A stretch of 64,000 bases of DNA, taken from positions 152,770-216,769 of the forward strand of contig CAYJLF010000008.1 in the NCBI GenBank assembly GCA_964371055.1, read 5' to 3'. The position numbers and the translations under genes were made by a program. The notes under the pieces were generated by a model. It did no database searches. It had not been told where the DNA came from and worked only from the letters and a program-made list of their open reading frames with translations. The DNA is from CAYJLF01 sp964371055 (GTDB taxonomy: Bacteria; Eisenbacteria; RBG-16-71-46; CAIMUX01). How positions within the stretch are numbered: the stretch's first letter is position 1; each line of letters opens with the position of its first letter. Below are positions 1-9,717 of the stretch, piece by piece.

Positions 1-1
1 C

Positions 2-409
2 GCGGGACCGCTGCGCCCGCTTTGGATCGAGGGGGCCGAGGTGCCGCGCCTGATCGACGAGATCCCGGTCCTGGCGGTGGCGGCCGCGATGGCGGAAGGG
101 GAGAGCCGCTTCTCGGGCCTCGGGGAACTGCGGGTGAAGGAGTCCGATCGCATCGCCGCCACGACGGCGATGCTGCGCGCGCTCGGCGTCGAGGTCGAAG
201 AGGGGGCCGACAACCTCGCCGTTCGCGGCACCGGGAGACTGCGCGGCGGCACGGTTCTCTCGCGGGACGATCATCGGATCGCGATGGCAGCCCTCGTCGC
301 CGGTTGCGCGGCCGAGGGTGTCGTCACGGTGGACTCGCTCCGCATGGTGTCGACCAGCGATCCGGACTTCCTGCCGCGGCTGGAGTCGCTCCGCCGGGGA
401 GGCGCGTAG
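2..409 (+). CDS. aroA: 3-phosphoshikimate 1-carboxyvinyltransferase (EPSP synthase), C-terminal part
   Basis: Only the last ~135 residues are present; the 5' end lies outside the window. EPSP synthase joins shikimate-3-phosphate and PEP in the chorismate pathway. The fragment shows the family's C-terminal signatures: LRVKESDRI, whose Lys, Asp and Arg contact substrate, and DDHRIAMA near the end. The stop is followed two bases later by the start of cmk, so the genes are almost certainly cotranscribed. The order aroA-cmk-rpsA is known from many bacteria. The assignment is secure; the missing N-terminal half cannot be assessed. Confidence 0.95.
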   Translation, partial: AGPLRPLWIEGAEVPRLIDEIPVLAVAAAMAEGESRFSGLGELRVKESDRIAATTAMLRALGVEVEEGADNLAVRGTGRLRGGTVLSRDDHRIAMAALVAGCAAEGVVTVDSLRMVSTSDPDFLPRLESLRRGGA

Positions 410-411
410 AG

Positions 412-1116
412 ATGGGAGAGGCGCGCGCCGGCGGCGGGGTCGGCTTCGACGTCATCGCCATCGATGGCGGGGCCGGGACCGGCAAGACCACGAGCGCGGC
501 GCGCGTGGCGGCGCGCCTCGGATTCTGCTATCTCGACTCGGGGGCGGTCTACCGTGCGCTCGCCCTCGCCCTGACGGTCGCGGGAATCGCGGAGGACGCC
601 GATCCCCGGACCGATCCGACGGCCGCGGCCGCGCCGATCGTGATCCGGCCGGAGCCGGGGGCCTTCCGCGTCTATCTGGACGGGCGCGAACTGGGCGCGG
701 AACTGCGGGCGCCGGAGATCGGCAGCCTCGCCTCGCGGATCGCGGTGCGTCCCGCCGTGCGCGCCCGCGTCGGCCAACTGCTGCGCGCCGCGGCGGGGTT
801 GGGGCCGCTCGTGGTCGAGGGGCGGGATATCGGCACCGTCGTCTTTCCGGACGCGACGCTCAAGGTCTTCCTCACGGCCGAGCTGCCGGTCCGCGCAGAG
901 CGGCGGCGAGGCGACCTCCACCGGCAGGGGGTCGAGGTCTCCCGCGAAGATGTGGCGCGGGACCTGGCCGAACGGGACCAGCGGGACTCCACCCGTTCGG
1001 ACGCGCCGCTCCGCCGACCCGAGGGCGCCCTCGAGATCGACACCACCTCGTGCGGGATCGAGGAGCAGGTCGAGGCGATCATCGCCGCCTACCGGCGCGT
1101 GACCGGTGGGCGATGA
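412..1116 (+). CDS. cmk: Cytidylate kinase
   Basis: 234 aa, the usual size for bacterial CMP kinase, which phosphorylates CMP and dCMP with ATP in the cytosol. The P-loop GGAGTGKTT is at residues 19-27 (the family usually has GPAGSGKST). It is followed by YLDSGAVYRALA, matching the conserved substrate-binding segment; VVEGRDIGTVVFPDA and the arginine-rich LID region (AERRRGDL, RDSTRSDAPL) come later. The ATG two bases after the aroA stop was chosen because it gives a family-length N-terminus. An upstream extension in this frame would overlap aroA and has no matching domain. The stop overlaps the plsC start as ATGA. Confidence 0.95.
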   Translation: MGEARAGGGVGFDVIAIDGGAGTGKTTSAARVAARLGFCYLDSGAVYRALALALTVAGIAEDADPRTDPTAAAAPIVIRPEPGAFRVYLDGRELGAELRAPEIGSLASRIAVRPAVRARVGQLLRAAAGLGPLVVEGRDIGTVVFPDATLKVFLTAELPVRAERRRGDLHRQGVEVSREDVARDLAERDQRDSTRSDAPLRRPEGALEIDTTSCGIEEQVEAIIAAYRRVTGGR

Positions 1117-1787
1117 AACCGCCCGTGCCGCGACGGCGACCCCACTATGTGCTGGCGCAGTGCCTGATCTCGTTCTTCGCCCGGCTCCTCCTCGGCTGCC
1201 GCGTCGAAGGGAACGAGCACCTGCCACGCGCGGGGGGATTCCTGCTGGCTGCGAATCACAAGTCGTACCTCGATCCTCCCCTCGTGGGCGGCTTCGCGGA
1301 GCGTGAGTTGTGTTACTTCGCCAAGCGCCAGCTCTTCGCGATCCCGCTCTTCTCCCGCGTGATCCGTGCCTTTGGCGCCGTCCCGGTCGACCGCGAGGGG
1401 GCCGATCGTCGCGCCATCGCCACCGCGCTGGCAATCCTGGCGCGCGGCGACGGACTCCTGGTCTTTCCCGAGGGGACGCGGATCCGCCGGCCCGGACTGG
1501 CCGAGCCGAAGGCCGGAATCGGGATGCTGGCGGTCCGCTCCGGCGCGCCGGTGGTCCCCTGCTACATCACCGGTTCCTGGGAGCCGCGCCGGAACCTCCT
1601 CCGGCGCATCCCCGTTCTCATCCGCTTCGGGCCGCCCGTCTCTTTCGCGTCGGGGGCGGAGGGCTCGGCGCGGGGCCGCTATCTCGAGGCGGCACGCGAG
1701 ATCATGGCGGCGATCGGCCGCCTCGCCCCGGAGGGGAATTCCGGCGCTCCGCCGTCGGCGGCCCCTGAGTTTGAGAATCCCGATTGA
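1113..1787 (+). CDS. plsC: 1-acyl-sn-glycerol-3-phosphate acyltransferase
   Basis: 224 aa. It acylates lysophosphatidic acid to phosphatidic acid at the inner membrane. The catalytic HX4D motif is NHKSYLD (His49, Asp54) and the glycerophosphate-binding motif is FPEGTR (residues 118-123). The later PVVPCYITGS matches the fourth conserved block. The first ~30 residues are hydrophobic and basic, consistent with membrane association. The ATG overlaps the cmk stop by four bases (ATGA), indicating translational coupling. plsC between cmk and rpsA is also seen in other phyla. The closing ~25 residues are low-complexity and probably not catalytic. Confidence 0.93.
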   Translation: MKPPVPRRRPHYVLAQCLISFFARLLLGCRVEGNEHLPRAGGFLLAANHKSYLDPPLVGGFAERELCYFAKRQLFAIPLFSRVIRAFGAVPVDREGADRRAIATALAILARGDGLLVFPEGTRIRRPGLAEPKAGIGMLAVRSGAPVVPCYITGSWEPRRNLLRRIPVLIRFGPPVSFASGAEGSARGRYLEAAREIMAAIGRLAPEGNSGAPPSAAPEFENPD

Positions 1788-1811
1788 GCTCGACCCTCCG
1801 CGTGGTACACT
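1784..1811 (+). promoter_or_regulatory. Probable sigma70-type promoter of rpsA
   Basis: TTGAGC, 16-base spacer, then TACACT preceded by TG at the extended -10 position (TGGTACACT). The expected start, near 1818, would leave a ~78-base leader before rpsA. The -35 overlaps the end of plsC. Motifs are seen directly; activity is inferred. Confidence 0.55.
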
Positions 1812-1827
1812 GACGGCTTTGCGGCCA

Positions 1828-1855
1828 GGCCGCGCGGGAGAGCCCCGCCGCGGCC
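1828..1855 (+). promoter_or_regulatory. Stable hairpin in the rpsA leader
   Basis: GGCCGCG-CGGG pairs with CCCG-C-CGCGGCC around a loop of about five bases (11 pairs, one bulged C). It lies in the leader about 40 bases before the rpsA start and is not followed by a T-run, so it is not a terminator. In E. coli the rpsA leader folds into hairpins used for S1 autoregulation. A similar role here is only an inference. Confidence 0.45.
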
Positions 1856-1895
1856 GGGCGCGACTACGTGTCTCTCGTCCGGAGGATTCCTTTCC

Positions 1896-3830
<1,935 letters not shown>

Positions 3831-3866
3831 GCGGGATTGCACCTCTCGCCCTTCGGGCGGGTCTTT

Positions 3867-3895
3867 GGGCGGGGCGCCGGTGCGTCCCGCCCTTT
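3867..3895 (+). terminator. Possible weak intrinsic terminator after rpsA
   Basis: GGGCGGG pairs with CCCGCCC across a 12-base loop and is followed by only TTT, so termination may be partial. A smaller hairpin (CGCCC/GGGCG) sits just upstream. Confidence 0.4.
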
Positions 3896-3919
3896 CGCTG
3901 CCCCACTCTTTCGGCACCC

Positions 3920-3928
3920 TGCTAGAAT
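3920..3928 (+). promoter_or_regulatory. Possible extended -10 promoter of the SPOR gene
   Basis: TGCTAGAAT fits an extended -10 (TGnTATAAT). No good -35 is visible. It lies 22 bases before the SPOR-domain gene and after the weak rpsA terminator. Confidence 0.4.
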
Positions 3929-3950
3929 CGCGGCGGACAAGGAGCGAACC

Positions 3951-5057
3951 ATGAGTCATGCCCGCACCGTGTTCGTGACGGCCGCCCTCGTGGCCGCCGC
4001 CCTGACGGGACCGGTTCTGCCCCGGGCCGAAGCGCAGGGTGAGCCGCCCCGGCGGACGGGGATCTGGGGCGAGATCCGGGACTGGCTGACCCGCGCCGAC
4101 GCCGCGGAACTCGTCGCACGCGCGGGATCGATCCCCTCGGCGGCCGAGGCGTTCCCACTTTACGAAGCGGCCGCCTCCCGTGACCGTTCGGCCGCGGCCC
4201 AGGCGGCCTGTCTGTGGCTGGGGCACTTCCACCACGGCGCCGGCGACCTGACCGCGGCTCTCTACTGGTACGAGAAGGGTGCCGACCTCGAGGCGGATCC
4301 CGGGCCGCGCGCGGAAGCGATCTTCTGGACGACGCAGTGCCGCGAGCTGCTCGGCCGCGAAGGTGAGGGCGGGCTTCCTCGCGCGGAACGGGGAGGCGTG
4401 CATGACCTCCTGCGCCGCATCGCGGAAGCCGACGGTCTGGTGCGCCGGGGGCGCGGCGCGGACGCGATCGCGTCGTACCTGGCGCTCGAGGACGAGGCCC
4501 GCCGGGCTGGTTGCGTCGGACCCCTGCTCTATCGGCTCGGCCTGGTGGCCGCGGGCGGTCGCGGAAACGGCCTCGAGACGGGACAGCTGCAGACGCTCGC
4601 CCGGGTCGCGGCCGCTTCTCCTGAGCGTGCCCAGGTGAGTGCGCTCGTCTCCGTCGAGCCTTCGAGCCCGCCGCCGGCCCCCGCGGGCGAGGCGGGTCGC
4701 GGGACGTACTTCGCGGAGGTGGCGGCGGGGGACACGGCTCGATCCGCCTTCGATCCCGCGGCATCGGAGGGTGCGGTGGCGGAGGCCGCGCCCGGAGCAA
4801 GCCGACCAGCCTTCGCCGTGCAACTCGGAGCCTTCCGCGATCCGGCCGGTGCGCGGCGGGAGGCGGAACGGCTGCGGGACCTCGGGCTCGAGGCGCGCAT
4901 CGAGGAGGAGGAGGTCGGGAACGAACGATTTCATGCGGTGCGGGTGGGAACGATGCGTTCGGCGGAGGAAGCGGAGGAGTTCGCGCGGACGCGCTGCACC
5001 GGCCTCTCGTGGCGCGTGGTACGCGTGGCGGGCGAACGGGATCGCGGGACCCGGTGA
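3951..5057 (+). CDS. Secreted TPR-like, SPOR-domain protein
   Basis: 368 aa. Residues 1-29 form a signal peptide ending PRAEA, so the protein is exported. The middle has helical, Ala-rich TPR/Sel1-like segments (AALYWYEKGADLEAD). The last ~75 residues are a SPOR domain (FAVQLGAFRDPAGARREAERL), which binds septal peptidoglycan stripped of stem peptides. A role at division sites or in cell-wall remodelling is inferred from that domain; the specific partner is unknown. The ATG with GGAG nine bases upstream was preferred over an upstream in-frame start that would disrupt the signal peptide. The stop overlaps mutS as GTGA. Confidence 0.8.
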   Translation: MSHARTVFVTAALVAAALTGPVLPRAEAQGEPPRRTGIWGEIRDWLTRADAAELVARAGSIPSAAEAFPLYEAAASRDRSAAAQAACLWLGHFHHGAGDLTAALYWYEKGADLEADPGPRAEAIFWTTQCRELLGREGEGGLPRAERGGVHDLLRRIAEADGLVRRGRGADAIASYLALEDEARRAGCVGPLLYRLGLVAAGGRGNGLETGQLQTLARVAAASPERAQVSALVSVEPSSPPPAPAGEAGRGTYFAEVAAGDTARSAFDPAASEGAVAEAAPGASRPAFAVQLGAFRDPAGARREAERLRDLGLEARIEEEEVGNERFHAVRVGTMRSAEEAEEFARTRCTGLSWRVVRVAGERDRGTR

Positions 5058-7855
5058 GCGGGAGCGAGACGAAGGGCCGCGGCCGGCGCGCCGCCGCCGC
5101 GACGCCGATGATGACGCAATACCTGCGTGTGCGGGCCGAGCATCCCGGCGCCATCCTCCTCTTCCGGATGGGAGACTTCTACGAGACCTTCTTCGAGGAC
5201 GCTCGCGTGCTGGCGCGCGACACCGGTGTGGCGTTGACGAGCCGGAACGCCGGCGATCCCGATCCGATCCCCCTGGCCGGCTTTCCGTGGCACCAGGCTG
5301 AGAACTACGTGGCGAAACTGCTGCGCGCGGGTCATCGGGTGGCGATCTGCGACCAGGTCGAGGAGCCGGGCCAGGGCAAGAAGCTGCTCGAGCGCCGGGT
5401 GACCGAGGTCCTCTCTCCCGGCACGGCACTCAACGATGCGGTGCTGTCGGCGGGGAGCAACAACTGGCTGGCGGCCGTGCGGCTCGAGGGTGAGGTGGTG
5501 GGTCTCGCCGCCGCGGACATCTCGACGGGTGAATGCGTCCTCGGCGAGATGTCTCGGGACGCCGTCGAAGAGGAACTCGCGCGGCTGGCTCCGTCCGAGA
5601 TTCTGATGGTCGACTCCGAAGCGGCCGAACTGGCGCAGCTGGTGCGCGGTCTGGAGCCGGCCGCGTTTGTGACCACGCTCGATCCGTGGCTCTTCGGTCG
5701 CGACCGGGGCCGGCAGCTCCTGGAAGAGCAGTATCGCGTCGCGACCCTCGAGCCTTTCGAGGCCGATCGGCTGGGCCCCGCGCTCGGTGCGGCGGGGGCG
5801 CTCCTCCACTACGCGCGTGAGCAGAAGCAGTCCGACCTGGGGCATCTCCGGCCGCCGCGGCGCCTGCGGCCGGACGAGGGCCTGATGCTCGACGAAGCGA
5901 CCTTGCGCAGCCTCGAAATCCTCGAGCCGATGCCGGGCGGTTCCACCGCCTCGACCCTCCTCGCCGTGTTGGACCGGACGGTGACGGCGGCTGGGGCCAG
6001 GCTGCTGCGAGGGGAGCTGCGTCGGCCCCCCGCGGACATCGCCGAGATTTCGCGCCGTCAATCTGCGGTTGCGGTCTGGCAGGACGGCCGCGCCCGCGCC
6101 GAGCTGCGGGGACTCCTTCGTTCGACGGCCGACATCGAGCGGATCCTCGGACGCCTGCACTGCGCGCGCGCGACTCCCAGGGACCTGGCGGCGCTCCGCG
6201 AGAGTCTCGCGGTCACCCCGCGGATCGCGAGCCACCTCGAAGCCTGCGCGCGCCTCGAGGGAGGAGACGCGCTCCCCACGCTGGAGGGACTTCAGCCGTC
6301 GGGGTTGGCCGATCGGCTGGCCCGTGCGCTGGACGACGCGCCCCCCGCGCTCGTATCCGACGGCGGGATCTTCCGCGAGGGGTGGGACCCGGAACTGGAC
6401 GAGCTCAAGCGGCTGGCGCGGGACGCGCGCGGCTGGATCGCCGAGCTCCAGGAGCGCGAGCGTCGCGCGACCGGAATTTCCGGCCTCAAGGTCGGCTACA
6501 ACCGGGTCTTCGGTTACTACATCGAGATCAGCCAGTCGCAACTCGCCCGCGTGCCGGAGCGCTACCAGCGGAAGCAGACCCTGGCCGGCGCCGAGCGGTT
6601 CCTCACGCCGGAACTGAAGGAGTTCGAGGAGAAGGTGCTGCACGCGGAGGAGGAAATGGCGCGGCTCGAGCGTCACCTCTTCGATGCGCTCTGCGCCGAA
6701 GTGCGGGAAGAGACGGCGCGCCTCCAGGGTCTGGCCGCGGCGTTGGCGCGGATCGACTTCCTGCAGGGGCTGTCCGAGGCGGCGGCGGAGGGGCGCTGGG
6801 TCCGGCCGCTGGTCGATGACGAGGAGCGGATCACGATCCGGGACGGGCGGCACCCGGTCGTGGAGAGGTCCCTCGAGGCGGGAAGGTTCGTCGCCAACGA
6901 CACCGACCTCGACCGCGACACGAGGCAGACCTCCGTCCTCACGGGACCCAACATGGCCGGCAAGTCGACCTACCTGCGGCAGGTCGGGCTGATCACGGTC
7001 CTGGCCCACCTCGGGTCGTTCGTGCCCGCGGCGGAGGCCGCGATCGGCCGGCGGGACCGGATCTTCACGCGCGTGGGGGCGCAGGACGCCCTCGCCCGCG
7101 GGCAATCGACCTTTCTGGTGGAGATGATCGAGACGAGCCGGATCCTGCACCACGCGACCGCCCACAGCCTCGTGCTGCTCGACGAAGTCGGACGCGGCAC
7201 CTCCACCTACGACGGGCTTGCCATCGCGTGGGCCGTGGCTGAGGCGCTCGAGTCGCCGGCGGGGGCGCGGCCTCTGACGATCTTCGCCACCCATTTCCAC
7301 GAGCTGACCCGCCTGGCGCGCCCCGAGCGCGGCTTCGTCAACCTGAACGTCGTCGTGCGCGAGTGGGGCGACCGGATCATCTTCGTGCGACGGGTCGAGC
7401 CGGGCGCGGCGGATCGCAGCTACGGGATCCACGTAGCGGAGATGGCCGGGGTGCCGCCGCCGGTCATCGAGCGCGCGCGCGTGATCCTGGAACGACTGGA
7501 GAGCGAGGGCCGGCGCATCGCGCCGACTCCCGCCGTTCCGTCCCGCCCCTTGTCCCGGACGCCGGCAGAGGGAGGCGCCTCCGGGCCGGCGAACTCGGAG
7601 GGTGCGGTCCGGCGCGACGATGAGCCGGATTCAGGAGCGCCCGGGACCGGGTCGGCACTCCGGCCGGCGGATGCCGACGGTGGCCCGACCGGAGTGGGGG
7701 AGCGATCTTCGCGGGCCGCCCAACTCCACCTGTTCGGTCCCCCCGAGCCGGCCTGGATCGATGAGTTGCGCCAGTGCGATCCCGACCGACTGACTCCACT
7801 GGCCGCGCTGGAGCTGATCGCGCGCTGGAAGCGTTCGCTGGAGGAGGAGGGTTGA
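5054..7855 (+). CDS. mutS: DNA mismatch repair protein MutS
   Basis: 933 aa. It recognises mispairs and small loops and recruits MutL. The mismatch-contact motif is in MGDFYETF (Phe42, Glu44). The clamp contains GLKVGYNRVFGYYIEIS. The ABC-type ATPase has Walker A GPNMAGKST near residue 631, LLDEVGRGTSTYDG near 709, and ATHFHEL. Between the ATPase and the conserved C-terminal QLHLF...LTPLAALELI block is a ~70-residue Pro/Ala/Gly-rich insertion, longer than usual. I chose the GTG overlapping the previous stop (GTGA), as in other couplings here. An in-frame ATG at 5009 would overlap the SPOR gene further. Confidence 0.97.
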   Translation: MSGSETKGRGRRAAAATPMMTQYLRVRAEHPGAILLFRMGDFYETFFEDARVLARDTGVALTSRNAGDPDPIPLAGFPWHQAENYVAKLLRAGHRVAICDQVEEPGQGKKLLERRVTEVLSPGTALNDAVLSAGSNNWLAAVRLEGEVVGLAAADISTGECVLGEMSRDAVEEELARLAPSEILMVDSEAAELAQLVRGLEPAAFVTTLDPWLFGRDRGRQLLEEQYRVATLEPFEADRLGPALGAAGALLHYAREQKQSDLGHLRPPRRLRPDEGLMLDEATLRSLEILEPMPGGSTASTLLAVLDRTVTAAGARLLRGELRRPPADIAEISRRQSAVAVWQDGRARAELRGLLRSTADIERILGRLHCARATPRDLAALRESLAVTPRIASHLEACARLEGGDALPTLEGLQPSGLADRLARALDDAPPALVSDGGIFREGWDPELDELKRLARDARGWIAELQERERRATGISGLKVGYNRVFGYYIEISQSQLARVPERYQRKQTLAGAERFLTPELKEFEEKVLHAEEEMARLERHLFDALCAEVREETARLQGLAAALARIDFLQGLSEAAAEGRWVRPLVDDEERITIRDGRHPVVERSLEAGRFVANDTDLDRDTRQTSVLTGPNMAGKSTYLRQVGLITVLAHLGSFVPAAEAAIGRRDRIFTRVGAQDALARGQSTFLVEMIETSRILHHATAHSLVLLDEVGRGTSTYDGLAIAWAVAEALESPAGARPLTIFATHFHELTRLARPERGFVNLNVVVREWGDRIIFVRRVEPGAADRSYGIHVAEMAGVPPPVIERARVILERLESEGRRIAPTPAVPSRPLSRTPAEGGASGPANSEGAVRRDDEPDSGAPGTGSALRPADADGGPTGVGERSSRAAQLHLFGPPEPAWIDELRQCDPDRLTPLAALELIARWKRSLEEEG

Positions 7856-7890
7856 CCCGGATATACTGCGAGAGGGAGGGCACCTCACGC

Positions 7891-8361
7891 ATGAACCGTT
7901 CGCGCTCCGGGACGCTCGGCCGGCACCAGCTTCATCGATGGCTCGGCGTGGTGCTTCTTCTACCTGGGGTCGGCTGCACGACCCTGCAGACGATTCCGCG
8001 GGAAGAGATGACTCCCGGCCATGAACTGGGCCCCAGTCGCGTGCACCTGCGCGGAGGGATGGAGTATGACTTCCGTCGCGTCACCTTCCCGGCGGACACC
8101 CTGGTCGGCGAATACGAGGTCACGGTGGAGCGCGAAGGAGAGGGGGGGAGCGTGACGTTCGTGGAGGATCGGCGCTTCTTTCGCGCCCCGCTCTCCCAGG
8201 TTGATTCGGTCCGCGTGGCGCGGCGCGACCTGGGGAAGACCCTGCTCTATGCGGGTGCCGCGGGAGCGGCGGGCTACCTCGTCTACGAGTTGCTCGATGC
8301 CGACGACCTGGGGAAGAGCCGGAGGGAATCCCCCAAGGAGGATCCCCCGTCGCTCCGCTGA
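7891..8361 (+). CDS. Small putative lipoprotein with C-terminal membrane segment, function unknown
   Basis: 156 aa with no family I recognise. The N-terminus has basic residues, a hydrophobic run and LPGVGC, a weak lipobox that would put the lipidated Cys near residue 30. The middle is beta-rich and polar (GSVTFVEDRRFFRAPLSQVDSVRV). The segment TLLYAGAAGAAGYLVYELL looks like a transmembrane or glycine-zipper helix. Upstream lies GAGGGAGGG, a plausible ribosome binding site. It overlaps the Omp85-like gene by four bases, so the two products may act together at the outer membrane (inference from coupling only). Confidence 0.65.
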   Translation: MNRSRSGTLGRHQLHRWLGVVLLLPGVGCTTLQTIPREEMTPGHELGPSRVHLRGGMEYDFRRVTFPADTLVGEYEVTVEREGEGGSVTFVEDRRFFRAPLSQVDSVRVARRDLGKTLLYAGAAGAAGYLVYELLDADDLGKSRRESPKEDPPSLR

Positions 8362-9683
8362 GCCTCTCGGGCGCCGCGCGATCGGCCGGCCCGTTCGCGG
8401 CGTTCCTCCTTCTCCTCGCCTCGGCGGGTTCCGCCCGTGCCTCCCCCGCAGAGGCGATAGCCGGCCCGGCCGCATCGTCCCTCTGGGTCGATCGCCCGCT
8501 CGCGCGCGTGGAAATCGCCGGGCTGCGTCGGACTGATGATGTGGTCGTGCGGCGCGAGTTGTCGCTCGGTCCCGGCGACCGGATCGACTGGGCCTGCCTG
8601 GATCGCGACCGCCTTCGCCTCCTCGAGACCGAACTCTTCGCGTCGATCGAACTCCGCGCGCAGCGCGACACGCTCTCCGACCGACCGGTCCTTTTGGTCG
8701 TGGCGCGCGAGCGGCCGGCCTTTCTCGCCCTCCCGACCATGGACTACAGCGAGGAAGATGGCATCACGGCCGGGGCGCTGGTCCAGGACCTGAACTTCCG
8801 CGGCCGGGCCGAAAACGCCGGAGTGGCCGGCGGATGGGGCGGACGGCGATTCGGACAGCTCTGGTGGTCGACCCGCTGGGTCGCGGGGCGACGTCTGGGC
8901 CTGGCGCTCGGGCTGACTCGCTCGCGACGATCCAACGAAGGGGAAGGGACGATCGAGGACCGGACGACCGGCGCGATCGGGCTGGGCTTCGCACGAGGGC
9001 CGACGCTGTCGTTCCCGCTCGGGGTCGGAACGGAGAAAGTGAAGACGCGCCCGGACCCCGACGCGGAATCGACGCCGGGTCGATTGCGGGACGATGACCA
9101 CCGCTGGGTCTCCGCCGGCGTCTGGCGGGACACACGCGGGTACCGCGCCCGCGCCACGCGAGGCACCGCGCTCGGCGCGGGGCTGACCGCGCACGGCGGC
9201 ATCCTCGGCGGCACGACCTCGATGGAGCAGTACCGGTTCGACGCGGCGATCGTGCGGCCGACGGGGCGCGCGACGGCGCTCACGGTCGCCTCACGTCTCG
9301 TCGTCTCCCGCGGCGAGGTGCCGAGCTATCTGCGCCTGGGACTGGGCGGCAGCGGAACTTTGCGGGGGAGCGGGCCGAACCGCTGGCGGGGAAAGAGCCG
9401 ATGGACCGGATGGCTGGAGGAACGAATCCCGCTGATCGGGCGCCGGACGCTCGCCATCGCGCGGGGGAAGTACCACCTCGACCTGACCGTCGACGGCGCC
9501 CTCTTCGTGGACGCCGGGGCGATCTGGGAAGGAAGCGCCCTGGAGGATGGGCGGGCCCGGACGCACTGGGGCGCCGGCGCCGGGCTGCGGATCGTCGTGC
9601 CGTTCGTCAGCGTGCTCAACCTCGACCTGGCGACCGATGGCCGGCAGGTCCGGATCCACACCTCGACCGGCGTCCGATTCTAG
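8358..9683 (+). CDS. Omp85/BamA-like outer-membrane protein with one POTRA domain and an apparent CTG start
   Basis: About 441 aa if translation begins at the CTG overlapping the previous stop (CTGA). The next 30 residues make a clear signal peptide (AAFLLLLASAGSARA). One POTRA domain follows (VEIAGLRRTDDVVVRREL to about residue 115), then a 16-strand-type barrel with GSGTLRGSG, resembling the BamA/TamA L6 loop motif, and a C-terminal Phe. No in-frame ATG, GTG or TTG exists before 8508, and that GTG would remove the signal peptide. A strong AAGGAGG lies at 8335-8341, though 16 bases from the CTG. With only one POTRA it is unlikely to be the main BamA; a translocation or assembly role is inferred. 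Confidence 0.75.
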   Translation: MSLSGAARSAGPFAAFLLLLASAGSARASPAEAIAGPAASSLWVDRPLARVEIAGLRRTDDVVVRRELSLGPGDRIDWACLDRDRLRLLETELFASIELRAQRDTLSDRPVLLVVARERPAFLALPTMDYSEEDGITAGALVQDLNFRGRAENAGVAGGWGGRRFGQLWWSTRWVAGRRLGLALGLTRSRRSNEGEGTIEDRTTGAIGLGFARGPTLSFPLGVGTEKVKTRPDPDAESTPGRLRDDDHRWVSAGVWRDTRGYRARATRGTALGAGLTAHGGILGGTTSMEQYRFDAAIVRPTGRATALTVASRLVVSRGEVPSYLRLGLGGSGTLRGSGPNRWRGKSRWTGWLEERIPLIGRRTLAIARGKYHLDLTVDGALFVDAGAIWEGSALEDGRARTHWGAGAGLRIVVPFVSVLNLDLATDGRQVRIHTSTGVRF

Positions 9684-9717
9684 CCAGCGGCACTCTGCAG
9701 CAGGGTGCTTCCGCGCT

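Noticed and set aside
4931..7432. Over 800-codon minus-strand frame opposite mutS
   Set aside because: mutS motifs are unambiguous on the plus strand; the reverse frame has no start signal or domain.
7852..7867. Promoter TTGACC with TATACT before the lipoprotein gene
   Set aside because: The two elements are only four bases apart, so they cannot be a -35/-10 pair; the -10-like TATACT alone has no partner at 16-18 bases.
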